A DNA stretch of 64,000 nucleotides from an uncultured Rubripirellula sp. (GTDB lineage Bacteria; Planctomycetota; Planctomycetia; Pirellulales; Pirellulaceae). Positions within the stretch are counted from its first letter, which is position 1; the number at the start of each line of letters is the position of its first letter. Location: contig CALIBL010000002.1 in NCBI GenBank assembly GCA_938045805.1, positions 124,001 through 188,000 on the forward strand, written 5' to 3'. Positions 46,736 through 56,500 of the stretch are shown here, one piece after another. The notes under the pieces are model-generated. The model was not told where the DNA came from, searched no databases, and was given only the letters and a program-made list of their open reading frames with translations. Position numbers and translations under genes: made by a program.

Positions 46736-47957
46736 CCGCCTCCCCCTCCAACGCAATATCTTGTTTGGGGACGAATGGATCTGAAAATTTCGGATCACTA
46801 ATGAATTGATGGTCTGTCAATGTTCGTAGGAAAGCAGCCAAGGCGACCTTCTGCACCTCGGGCATTGCCATGCCATTTGCTGCGAAATCTTGTAGACGCG
46901 AATCTAAATTCGGGTGCGGCTTTACACTCCAATTGTAGTGTTCCAACACCTGATCAAGGGTTCGAAATCGACCGTCGTGCATATACGGTGCGGTCAGCTC
47001 AATATTCCTCAAACTCGATGCTTTGAACTTACCAATATCTTGAGTTCTATTGGTCACGGTCTCAACACCACGATCCGCCTCAAGTGTGTCCGAGTCCACG
47101 CCATTCACTGCTGGGTTCAATAGTTGAAAAAATGCATTCTGCTGAACACTTTTCTCACTTCCAGGTATCTGTGGAAGATGGCATTCGGCGCAACGGCCAC
47201 GACCAAAAAACTCGTTCTTCCCCATATTCTCTTGTTCGGTGAAGTTTGGAAATGGAAGCGTTAAGTCATTGGTGATCGCCAATCCCTGATCATATCGCGA
47301 ATTAAATGAGATCATCGACCGGAGAAACTGCGCGAGTGCCATTGCGATGCGATCTCGTGTAACCAATGGATCACCAAAAGCCGAAGAGAACAACTCAAAG
47401 TAAAGCGGATCATCTTGCAACATTTGTTCAACACCACCAAGTGAATGCCCCATTTCATTGGGATCAACAATTGGCATAAGCACCTGAGTCTCCAACGAAT
47501 CAGCGCGTTCATCCCAAAAGAACCGGCCGCTTGGATTGAAACGTAGATTCACTAGCGCCATTGAATTGCGACTTCCTAATTGACCTTCATAGCCCGTGCT
47601 CTTTCTTCTGGGATCGGAGAATGCATAGCGTTGAAGATGACATGAACCACACGAGATTGATCCATTAATGGATAACCGCTTTTCGTAAAACAATACTCGC
47701 CCTAACGTGGCTCCATGATTCGTGATTTGGTTCGTACTGGGATCATTATCGAACGCAAATTGATGTTCACTGGCATGATCAGGAATCGGTTGCCCAGCAT
47801 AGCTGAAAGGCTCAACTGGAAGATTTAAACGCTCGGACAACTGAACTCGACTCGACGTCGAAGAAATCCCTTCTTCCGCGTTAACTTCAGAGTTTGGGAT
47901 TAGGCAAGCAAGTAGAATAGATAACAGAAGCGCTCGTGGACTACTAAGAGACTTCAT
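46728..47957 (-). CDS. Di-heme cytochrome c peroxidase / MauG family protein
   Basis: The 409-residue exported protein begins with a signal peptide ending NSEVNAEEG. Two CxxCH haem-binding sites are visible: CGSCH in ISCGSCHLQRYAF and CAECH in RGRCAECHLPQIP. Other family segments are GRVLFYEKRLSINGS, FFWDERADSLETQVL and TAPYMHDGRFRTLDQVLEHY. These are characteristic of bacterial di-heme cytochrome c peroxidases and MauG-like enzymes in the periplasm, which reduce hydrogen peroxide or oxidise protein residues. It overlaps the downstream methyltransferase gene and lies 92 bp after a barrel-like protein gene. Confidence 0.93.
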   Translation of the reverse strand: MKSLSSPRALLLSILLACLIPNSEVNAEEGISSTSSRVQLSERLNLPVEPFSYAGQPIPDHASEHQFAFDNDPSTNQITNHGATLGRVLFYEKRLSINGSISCGSCHLQRYAFSDPRRKSTGYEGQLGSRNSMALVNLRFNPSGRFFWDERADSLETQVLMPIVDPNEMGHSLGGVEQMLQDDPLYFELFSSAFGDPLVTRDRIAMALAQFLRSMISFNSRYDQGLAITNDLTLPFPNFTEQENMGKNEFFGRGRCAECHLPQIPGSEKSVQQNAFFQLLNPAVNGVDSDTLEADRGVETVTNRTQDIGKFKASSLRNIELTAPYMHDGRFRTLDQVLEHYNWSVKPHPNLDSRLQDFAANGMAMPEVQKVALAAFLRTLTDHQFISDPKFSDPFVPKQDIALEGEADE

Positions 47958-48049
47958 AGGATGAACCTAAGGCATTCGATCAGCATTCGCTCCTGAGCAC
48001 ACCGTTTCAGAATAACATCGTGCATTGAAACTGCATGATCGAAAGCGAG

Positions 48050-48931
48050 CTACAACAAGATTTCAAACATCAGTTTAATCAAAAGCCCATCCTCATACTC
48101 AATCGCAGCAAATTCTCCATCGGTACGACTGATAACGGGCATCTCTCCCAGATGAGTGATACCAATCGTTGTGGAAAGCCGTATATCCCGCACATTACGG
48201 TACATTGTGAAAGCAGCGTCCACTGTCATGGGGTTTGTATAGCGATACGTCTCAACACGATTACCGCTCTGAGTTGCCACGCCACTGTAATCCGCTCTCA
48301 GTTGATAGAAGCCGAGCGCAAAATCCAAAAACGATGGACAATTATGGATAAAACCATCCCAACCAAAGACAGCTTTTCCACCAATAAACTCGGAATCTAA
48401 AGCCTCATGCAAAAACTGCTCTTGATCAAATGATGCGACATAATCTTGATCAAAAATCATGTAGCTAAATAATGCCCCGGCTGACAAGCCACCAAGACGA
48501 GTTCTCCAAGTGTCCCTCAAGCCAAGATCATAGCCGTAATGATCGAGTCCCGAAGTGAGACTTGCTGTGCCGTCACTCAATGGTGACAGAGGAACTCCTC
48601 CAACGTCATTTAGAGAAAGAGAATTAACGTTTTTTGATTGACTCGACTCAGAGTGACCATAAAAGACCCTAGCCTCAACATTGGTTCTTGTATGCAAAAA
48701 GCGACGATTGATCCTGAGATCACCTTGATAGCCCAAGAATTGTCCGTCATCGGTAATTGCTACCTGATTATCTAAATCTCGACCAAGTTCATAATCAGGA
48801 AGGAAAACGCCCCAAAGACCATTTCCAACCGTGATATCAAACGGCCGCTGGGAAATCGTTGTCTGCGTTTTGCCACTTTTTGGCAGGAAAGCGAAGCAGA
48901 GCAGTAATAAGAAAAAGCGGGCCTGACGCAT
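48050..48931 (-). CDS. Exported protein, probable outer-membrane beta-barrel
   Basis: From the ATG at 48931 this encodes 293 residues with a signal peptide (ARFFLLLLCFAFLPKSGKT). The body alternates polar and hydrophobic residues with many aromatic residues, as in beta-barrel strands (DLRINRRFLHTRTNVEARVF, GLSAGALFSYMIF, AFTMYRNVRDIRLSTTIGI). I do not recognise a named family, and the C-terminal residue is Leu, not Phe. It lies on the same strand as the di-heme peroxidase gene, 92 bp before it, so an operon is likely. Barrel assignment is inference from strand pattern. Confidence 0.7.
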   Translation of the reverse strand: MRQARFFLLLLCFAFLPKSGKTQTTISQRPFDITVGNGLWGVFLPDYELGRDLDNQVAITDDGQFLGYQGDLRINRRFLHTRTNVEARVFYGHSESSQSKNVNSLSLNDVGGVPLSPLSDGTASLTSGLDHYGYDLGLRDTWRTRLGGLSAGALFSYMIFDQDYVASFDQEQFLHEALDSEFIGGKAVFGWDGFIHNCPSFLDFALGFYQLRADYSGVATQSGNRVETYRYTNPMTVDAAFTMYRNVRDIRLSTTIGITHLGEMPVISRTDGEFAAIEYEDGLLIKLMFEILL

Positions 48932-49138
48932 CCGAGCATCACCTGAGATAACAAGAAAGAACTTCGTGTTCGTTCTTGATATCGATCGAAAAAGCTGAAA
49001 GATCCACATCCAAGTCGTTGATTGGCAGACAATGCATCATCGAAGCCAGACAATCACGCCAGAAAAAAAACTTGGATAAGAGAGTCGGAAAAGTAAAAAT
49101 TTAACGCCTAGGAAAACTTTCAGGGCTCCATCATCGAC

Positions 49139-49864
49139 TCAGAATAAAAGCTGCTGCGTAGCATCTAGCTTAGCTGGATTTTCTATTTTCTGAATGCAGG
49201 TCTTAGTATCAACCGCTACGCGATTAACCACAGTTGAAACCGGCCACCTCTTCAGCGAGTTTGCTTGCGTCGACTGTAGCAATCGCTGGACAGTCGATAT
49301 TTCGTTGGCAGGCGCGCACAGCCATTTGTGATAACACGCCGGATCAATAATGACCGGCATACGATGGTGGAGATCCGAGACTTGCGAGTTAGCTGCAGTT
49401 GTCAAAACACAAAATTGAGCATCTTGATTTGGGTTCCCCTGTATACCGCTTGGCTGCGCCCATATTGCTGCCATTGCAAACACACTACTACTTGCAAGGG
49501 AGAAATAATAAGGCTGTTTCTTGCAGCCAACCCGACTCCACTCGTAGAAACCATCTGCGGGGACCAAACATCGTCGGTACCGAAAAGCTTCAGCAAATGA
49601 CACTCGTTGCTCGATTGTTTCCGCTCTTGCATTGGTCAACAGTGAACGTCCACCAGCTCCGGTGTGGCAATCTAATCCCCATCGCATCTGTTCAAACTTG
49701 ACATAACCGGTGTTGCGGTCTGCAAGGCAAACGGGCGCTTTTTGCGACGGAGCGATATTAAATCGCTCAATTTCCGGAGTGGCAAGCTGATCGTCATGCC
49801 AACAAGGAAAGTGCATTTGACCCCAGCTAGAAACACTGGAATAGAGGCAATACCGACCGCACAT
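49139..49864 (-). CDS. SRAP-domain protein (YedK/HMCES), DNA-protein crosslink at abasic sites
   Basis: The 241-residue protein starts MCGRYCLYSS, so removal of Met exposes the catalytic Cys2. Further SRAP motifs are FNIAPSQKAPV, LLTNARAETIEQRVSF, CLVPADGFYEWSRVG and SDLHHRMPVII, holding the conserved Asn, Glu and His. SRAP proteins form stable crosslinks with abasic sites in single-stranded DNA and protect them. Length is normal. It lies within about 4 kb of the translesion polymerase gene dnaE2, but the genes are not in one operon. Confidence 0.94.
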   Translation of the reverse strand: MCGRYCLYSSVSSWGQMHFPCWHDDQLATPEIERFNIAPSQKAPVCLADRNTGYVKFEQMRWGLDCHTGAGGRSLLTNARAETIEQRVSFAEAFRYRRCLVPADGFYEWSRVGCKKQPYYFSLASSSVFAMAAIWAQPSGIQGNPNQDAQFCVLTTAANSQVSDLHHRMPVIIDPACYHKWLCAPANEISTVQRLLQSTQANSLKRWPVSTVVNRVAVDTKTCIQKIENPAKLDATQQLLF

Positions 49865-50168
49865 GAAACCAATGCTCCTTGGTCTTCAATCCACATGAAT
49901 GCCAAAACGCCCCACTCCAACGCTGTTTCATATCGCTACAGCAAAATTGCACAGGCGACTCCAAAAAAATAAAAATACTCTAGAATCCCAAACCTCGCTT
50001 CAATTTGCTCCCGAGTTGCTAAGCAATAAAAAACACGAGACGCTACCGCCTCCAGCAGCGTCTCGTGTGATCTGAATATGGACGGTGGTCAATCTGGGGA
50101 AGACCAACCAACCGCTTATTCGTACAGACGCAGCAAACACAATGCCAAAGTTTGTGGTGCGACAAGAA
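49865..50168. other. Intergenic stretch containing a minus-strand terminator
   Basis: This 304-bp region separates the SRAP gene start from the end of the DUF4432 gene. Apart from the terminator at 50022-50068 nothing was recognised. The SRAP promoter must lie in it. Confidence 0.4.
50022..50068 (-). terminator. Intrinsic terminator downstream of the DUF4432 gene
   Basis: A perfect 12-bp stem (arms at 50033-50044 and 50057-50068, loop 12 nt) is followed on the minus strand by a T-rich run read from the AATAAAAAA at 50025-50033. It lies about 100 nt after the stop at 50169. Confidence 0.88.
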
Positions 50169-51446
50169 TCATTCGAAATCTGGCAAATTCGGAGCCGACC
50201 TGTTTTTGATGGTTGCGCGACCGTCTCTGATCCGTTCAACATTTTGCAGTGCAGATCTAACCGAATCCGCGCCATCAAGAAGCTCAAATGAAATACTAAA
50301 TGCCTTGGACTCTCCGGCACCTAATACCGGAACACGCCCGAAGTGCCGTTCGATTCTACGGTTGAATGGATACCCGCTTCCCGGCTCAATGCCAGTCACG
50401 TAGCCATCTAATTCAGCTGCTGTGTTTTTCCAGATAGTTAAGTGCGGCAACGTCCCCGTGGACCAAATCATTTGTGCGCCGCGTGTGAGCTTTCGATTGT
50501 GCAAAACCGAGGCGGTCAAGCCGTTTTCATCTGACCAAGGCTCTACGAGATAAACTTGCTCGGTAAATCCTTGGGTTGGCTTGCTATAAGTATCGTATGT
50601 CGATATCGACTGTGCAGCATGATCATTCATTGGTGTAATCTGCTTTGCCGCAACGACCACTTTCGAACCTTGCTCTAAAAGTGGGCGGCCAAAGTTCGTA
50701 TGGTAAATAATCTGATACTCTTGATCACCAGCTGAAAGATTTTTCACCGTTTCATCAAGTCTGAACAGTCGCTCTCCTGCCTTGATCGTCAAAGTGCTAT
50801 CCAACCTCAACTGCGGACCGTAGAACATTCGTTCTTCTACCACAGCATCAATTTTTAATTCACTCGGATCCTCCGCATCGAAAACAAGATGCACTTCTGA
50901 GGCAGGTATATTGCCAATTCGACCATGCAAGGTCAAATCGAGTTCTTTGTCATCCCCAGTGTTAGAACGCATAACATCGCGTCCGGGATGCCCAGCGAAC
51001 TCTAGACCACAGCGGACCAGCCACTCATTGAAGCCATAGAGCCAACCGAGTCCACCGCGGCCTTCCAGATCGATGTATTTGGGATTCACAACCTCTTTAA
51101 CAGGAGAATCCCAACCAAAAACGTCTTCACCTGTCCTTGCATCCTGAACTTTCAGGATACTCATCCCACGATCAAAAACGATCGTCAAAATCAATTCGCC
51201 ATTGTCCACGCGGAGCAACTGGACTCCCTCCTGCATGCCACCATGAAGCGTCTGCAATTGCAATTCCCAGCTTTCCGAGATTAAAGCCGGAATGTGGTCA
51301 TTTAGTGTTAACGATTCGTGCCGAATCGACTCTTTAGCGCTGAGTAAAATCAATCGTTCTTCATCGGCCAAAGCATGCCCAACGGAAAAAGTTAGGTATG
51401 CGACGATCAAACACAATGCGTCTCGCAATCGTTTTACTTGCACCAC
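50169..51446 (-). CDS. Exported DUF4432 (aldose-epimerase-like fold) protein
   Basis: The 425-residue protein starts with a signal peptide (CLIVAYLTFSVGHALADE). The mature part resembles DUF4432, a galactose-mutarotase-like beta-sandwich family. Segments are ILTIVFDRGMSILKVQDARTG, LGWLYGFNEWLVRCGLEFAG and YQIIYHTNFGRPLLEQGSKV. Such proteins bind carbohydrates, but a substrate is not known. A clear terminator lies about 100 nt downstream, showing the transcript ends here. The gene is divergent from trkH with about 326 bp between starts. Confidence 0.87.
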   Translation of the reverse strand: MVQVKRLRDALCLIVAYLTFSVGHALADEERLILLSAKESIRHESLTLNDHIPALISESWELQLQTLHGGMQEGVQLLRVDNGELILTIVFDRGMSILKVQDARTGEDVFGWDSPVKEVVNPKYIDLEGRGGLGWLYGFNEWLVRCGLEFAGHPGRDVMRSNTGDDKELDLTLHGRIGNIPASEVHLVFDAEDPSELKIDAVVEERMFYGPQLRLDSTLTIKAGERLFRLDETVKNLSAGDQEYQIIYHTNFGRPLLEQGSKVVVAAKQITPMNDHAAQSISTYDTYSKPTQGFTEQVYLVEPWSDENGLTASVLHNRKLTRGAQMIWSTGTLPHLTIWKNTAAELDGYVTGIEPGSGYPFNRRIERHFGRVPVLGAGESKAFSISFELLDGADSVRSALQNVERIRDGRATIKNRSAPNLPDFE

Positions 51447-51772
51447 AACATCACCCTAGAAAAGTTATTGATTGATCCATTCACCCCATGCTACCGGATA
51501 CCTCCGTGAAGTTCATCGGGTCACAGCCTGTTTCTGACTGAGGTTAATCTGATGAATAGCTCCATGCGACTTCAACTCAATCAACGCTAGCGGATGAAAA
51601 ATAGAATAAAGACGCACCATGGCATGTTCTTTCAAAACGCAATCAATCAAAATCAATCTGCATCTATCAGTATTAAGAAACGTCTGATCATTAAAAGCGT
51701 AAAATCGAATACGGTCTAGAAAGACAACAACGAAGTTCAGATACTAATTCAAAGCAGTGTCGCTCCATCTTA
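51447..51772. other. Intergenic stretch between divergent DUF4432 and trkH genes
   Basis: This 326-bp gap must hold two divergent promoters. It is AT-rich, especially at 51640-51770. No operator, RNA gene or repeat was recognised. Confidence 0.35.
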
Positions 51773-53395
51773 TTGATAGAATCTCCATTGAACTACAAGC
51801 TCCTATTTCGATTGCTGGGAATCATTTGCATCTTGATCGGTGGATCGATGCTTTTCAGCTTGCCTTTTGCGCTACCGGCCATCTCAGGATCCCCCCATCA
51901 AGACTTTGCTTTGAACGAACGCAGAGGAGTGATCGCCCTTCTGCAAAGCATGATGATTTGCATTGTGATTGGTTTGGTGCTGCGATGGCTTGGCCGCGGT
52001 TCCCGCCCGGGCACCCTATACCAGAAAGAAGCGATGGCGGTTGTTGGACTGAGCTGGATTCTTGCGACCATTCTTGGTGCCCTACCCTTTAAATTGAGTC
52101 AAACGCAAGTCGCGCCAGACAAGCCGATCACATTTATCGAATCAATGTTCGAGTCACAATCTGGCTTTAGCACCACCGGAGCCACTGTGCTGACTGACTT
52201 GGAATCGGTGGAATCTGTCCCTAGGTGCATTCTCTTTTGGCGTTCTTGGACTCATTTCCTAGGTGGACTTGGCATCATTGTTCTCTTTGTCGCAATCTTG
52301 GGCCAAGGATCCTCTGGTAAAGCGATGATGCGTGCAGAAATGCCCGGACCAAGTAAAGAAGGCAGTCAGCCGCGCATGCAGCATACAGCTCTAGTCTTCA
52401 CTTCAATCTACGTTTCGTTGAATATCCTTCTCGCAATCATTTATATGTGCGAAGGAATGAATCTTTTTGATGCTGCATGCCACGCATTCGGAACAATGGC
52501 AACGGGAGGCTTCAGTACTTACAACGCCAGCTTGGGACATTTTAAAAGTCCAATCATCGAATACACCACGATTGTCTTCATGATGCTTGCGGGAACCAAT
52601 TTCACCCTCCTGTACCTCACATTGATTAGTGGACCACGAAAGCTATTCGGAGATACTGAGTTTCGCGTCTTCATCGGTATCATCGCGGCAGTCAGTTCGG
52701 GTGTAATCTTGTTTGGGATGCGAGCAAGTGATTTCGGGTTCAGCACCTTTGATGAAGCACTTCGCAATGGACTGTTTCAAGTGGTCTCTATCCTTACCAC
52801 GACCGGTTATGGTACAGCCAACTACGATCAGTGGAATGCCTTTGGACGTGGTATCTTGCTTCTAATCATGTTCATTGGTGGTTGCGCAGGCAGCACGGGA
52901 GGAGGACTAAAGGTCATCAGACATGTTCTTTTTTACAAAATCTTGCGACTTGAAATTGAGAAATCGCATCGTCCGAGGGTAATTCGTGCTTTGCGGATCG
53001 GGGGACGCTCCATTGAGGAACCAAATCTACCTCATTCGATTGTTGTTTACTTCTCCATCATTCTTGCGCTGTTTGTTTTCTCTTGGTTGATACTGATCAC
53101 GTTTGAACCCAACACAATGTGGGAATCAAGACAGTTTTCCAGCGCATCAAGAATCGATTCACAGGATGTCAGTCGAGCCGATTTACTTGAAGAAAAGTTA
53201 CTTGATTCAGCAAGTGCTGTCGCTGCTACCTTGAACAACATTGGCCCAGGTCTCGGAGTCATTGGGCCAGTCAACAATTACGCTGAATTTAGCCAAGGCT
53301 CTAAGCTGCTATTCGTTTGGCTGATGATGCTAGGACGAGTAGAAGTGTTTAGCGTTCTTGTTCTAGTATTCCCGAGTTTTTGGCGTCGGGTTTGA
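51773..53395 (+). CDS. trkH: TrkH/KtrB-family potassium uptake protein
   Basis: The 540-residue protein has many membrane helices and the four pore-loop motifs of potassium transporters of the Trk/Ktr family. These are SGFSTTGATVL, MATGGFSTYNA, TTTGYGTANYDQW and LNNIGPGLGVIGP, each with the selectivity-filter glycine. It forms the membrane channel that works with TrkA/KtrA regulators. No trkA gene is adjacent. The start shown is TTG; there is no clear ribosome-binding site, so another start a few codons downstream is possible. Confidence 0.92.
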   Translation: MIESPLNYKLLFRLLGIICILIGGSMLFSLPFALPAISGSPHQDFALNERRGVIALLQSMMICIVIGLVLRWLGRGSRPGTLYQKEAMAVVGLSWILATILGALPFKLSQTQVAPDKPITFIESMFESQSGFSTTGATVLTDLESVESVPRCILFWRSWTHFLGGLGIIVLFVAILGQGSSGKAMMRAEMPGPSKEGSQPRMQHTALVFTSIYVSLNILLAIIYMCEGMNLFDAACHAFGTMATGGFSTYNASLGHFKSPIIEYTTIVFMMLAGTNFTLLYLTLISGPRKLFGDTEFRVFIGIIAAVSSGVILFGMRASDFGFSTFDEALRNGLFQVVSILTTTGYGTANYDQWNAFGRGILLLIMFIGGCAGSTGGGLKVIRHVLFYKILRLEIEKSHRPRVIRALRIGGRSIEEPNLPHSIVVYFSIILALFVFSWLILITFEPNTMWESRQFSSASRIDSQDVSRADLLEEKLLDSASAVAATLNNIGPGLGVIGPVNNYAEFSQGSKLLFVWLMMLGRVEVFSVLVLVFPSFWRRV

Positions 53396-53480
53396 GATTG
53401 TCCAATGAGGCATAGTCGCGTGATTTAACGCTGCTTAGCAGTCGCTCCTACATCGATTGATTAAGAAATAACGATTGCAG

Positions 53481-53510
53481 TTGAAAATTCTGCCTGAACT
53501 GCCGTATAGT
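53481..53510 (+). promoter_or_regulatory. Sigma-70-type promoter of dnaE2
   Basis: TTGAAA at 53481-53486 and TATAGT at 53505-53510 are separated by 18 bp, close to consensus spacing. The promoter lies 38 bp upstream of the preferred dnaE2 start. Confidence 0.6.
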
Positions 53511-53524
53511 GAACATTTATTCAC
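53509..53524. promoter_or_regulatory. Perfect inverted repeat GTGAA-N6-TTCAC over the dnaE2 promoter, candidate SOS operator
   Basis: GTGAACATTTATTCAC is a perfect 5/6/5 palindrome. It overlaps the last two bases of the -10 box and the expected transcription start of dnaE2. Since dnaE2 is SOS-controlled in many bacteria, this is a natural LexA operator position. The motif does not match the E. coli or Gram-positive LexA boxes, so the regulator identity is inferred. Confidence 0.5.
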
Positions 53525-53547
53525 CTTTGGTATTTGGTCAGATAAGC

Positions 53548-56500
53548 GTGCGATACACAGAACTTCGCTGCAAAAGTAATTTTTCCTTCTTGAGGGGCGC
53601 GTCTCACCCACACGAATTAATTGAGACAGCCTCGGAACTCGGATACGCCGGAATCGCTTTGACCGATATCGCCTCCGTTGCAGGAGTCGTCCGTGCGCAT
53701 ACCTCCGCGAAAGAACTGAATCTTCCTTTCATCGTCGGAACTGAAGTTCAACTAATGGACGGGCCAGATGTCACAATATGGCCAATGAACCGAACTGGTT
53801 ATGGCCAAATGTGTCGACTCATCTCAGTTGGCCAAACTCGTTCGGATAAAGGGGAACATAAACTGACTTGGAAAGATTTATGTCAGCATCAAAAAGATCT
53901 AATAGTTGGCATCATCGCACCTTCATCAGCTTTATCGATAAACAAACGCCATTCAACTTTTTTCGAATCCACTCACATCCATGATCTTTTTGGTGATCGA
54001 GCATATCTGCTGAGCGATCTACATCGAAGTGTTGATGACTTAACAACTCTCGCTCAGCTAAGTAATTTATCAACGAAGATTAAATTGCCATTAGTTGCCA
54101 CGGGCAACGTCCATTATCACTCCGCTGAACGGATGATTCTGCACGATTGCATCACGGCAATCCGCCATCGAACCAGCATTGAATCGATCTCTTCAAAACG
54201 TTTTCCCAACAGCCAGTATCATCTGCGATCGATAGCGGAGATCTGCGACCTATACAACGCCTATCCCAGCGCAATTGCCCGAACGGAAGAGATTAAGAGT
54301 CGATGCTGTTTTTCTCTCGATGAGCTTCGATATGAATACCCAGAGGAAATTGCGCCGACCGGCGTCACGCAATTAGAACATCTTCGAAGACTAACCTGGG
54401 AAGGCGCTCAGCATCGGTGGCCTAACGGTGTCCCACAATCCGTCATTGAATTAATCAAACACGAATTAGCAATCATTAAGGACCTTAGATATGAATCTTA
54501 TTTCCTAACTGTATGGGATCTTGTTCGTTTCGCCCGTCAACAGAATATCCTTTGCCAAGGACGTGGATCCGCCGCAAACTCTGCTGTCTGTTACTGCCTA
54601 GGCATTACAAATGTGGACCCAAGTCAGTCAGATGTTCTTTTTGAACGATTCATTAGCCGAGAGCGAAACGAGGCTCCAGATATTGACGTTGATTTTGAAC
54701 ATCAACGTCGTGAAGAAGTCCTTCAATACCTTTATGCCAAATATGGTCGTGATCGGGCAGGATTGACTGCCACCATTGTTTCCTATCGCATGCGGAGTGC
54801 CGTTCGTGAAGTGGGAAAAGCAATCGGCTTATCTGGTGACACATTAGATTCCATCACAAAACTCAGCAGTCGCGATGATAGCTTCGAAGATCAATGCAGA
54901 CGCGGCGGACTAGATCCCCAAACAGAAATCGGAAAGCGATTTAACTACCTCGTGAAGACGATTATCGGTTTTCCTCGGCACCTATCTCAACACGTAGGTG
55001 GAATGGTCATGACTCAAGGTAAGCTTTGTGAGCTTTGCCCGATTGAGAATGCATCAATGGATGGCAGAACAATTATCCAGTGGAATAAAGATGACCTTGA
55101 CGAGCTTGGCATTCTTAAAGTTGACATACTTGCATTGGGAATGCTATCCGCGCTACACAAGTGTTTTGACCTTATCCAAGATCATCACCATCAGACGCTG
55201 ACGCTTTCAAATATTCCCCAAGATGATCGGCAGACCTACGCAATGATTTGCAAGGCAGACACCGTCGGCGTCTTCCAAATTGAGAGTCGTGCTCAAATGA
55301 GCATGTTGCCGCGACTTCGCCCCAAATGTTTTTATGACCTTGTTGTTGAAGTAGCAATTGTTCGACCTGGTCCCATTCAGGGGAATATGGTTCACCCTTA
55401 TTTGGCAGCGAGGAAAAACCCAAAGTCGGTGAAGTACCCGAATGATAAAATCCGACGAGTCCTTGAGAAAACACTAGGTGTTCCTATCTTTCAAGAACAG
55501 GCAATGCGTCTCGCTGTTGTGGCCGCAGGATTTACCCCTGGCGAGGCTGATCAACTTCGACGCGCGATGGCTGCATGGCGAAGGCCGGGAGTGATTGAAA
55601 AATTTCGAATTAAGCTTCTTGAAGGGATGAAAAAGACTGGCCTGACAGAAACATTTGCTGAACATGTATTCAATCAAATCCGCGGCTTCGGAGAGTACGG
55701 CTTCCCTGAATCGCATGCAGCTAGCTTTGCATTGCTCGTGTACGCTTCCTGTTACCTTAAATGCCACTATCCCGCTGCATTTTGCACAGCCTTGCTAAAC
55801 AGCCAGCCAATGGGATTTTATTCACCCGCTCAGTTAGTATCTGATGCTCGACAACATGGCGTCCAATTTGCTCCAGCAGATGTGAACTTCAGCGATTGGG
55901 AATGCACTCTCGAAAAGGCAACGTGCTTGCCACTATCCCATACCGCTAGCCAAAAGAACGAGCTAGTAGTACGGTTCGGCTTCAATACAATCAGCGGGCT
56001 CCAGCAATCAACTGCAAAGCTGATTGTTGCAGAGAGAAAAGCTCGAGGACGATTCATTTCGATGAATGATTTCACTGAAAGAACCTGCCTCGGCAAGACC
56101 ACCATATCGCTACTTGCGGACGCTGATCTTTTCAGTTCGCTCAAACAAGATCGCCGAAAAGCAATATGGGACTCCTTGGACTGCGAAACATCAAAACGAC
56201 CCCAACCTTTACTCAATCAACTAGACATAGAAGATCCGATACCCAACGCCATCCTCCCGATGTCTAAAGAAGAAGAAGTGCGGGCAGACTATCAAATGCA
56301 AGGCCTTAGCCTAAGAGGACACCCTATTTTCTTTCTTCGCAACTGGATCGCGGATCAAAAGTGCAGAAAAATCATCGACCTGCCCCACATACGCAATGGA
56401 CTCTACGTCAAACTAGCCGGTCTCGTATTACTTCGGCAGCGGCCGGGAACCGCAAAAGGGATTACCTTCGTCACGATCGAAGATGAAAGTGGACAGGCCA

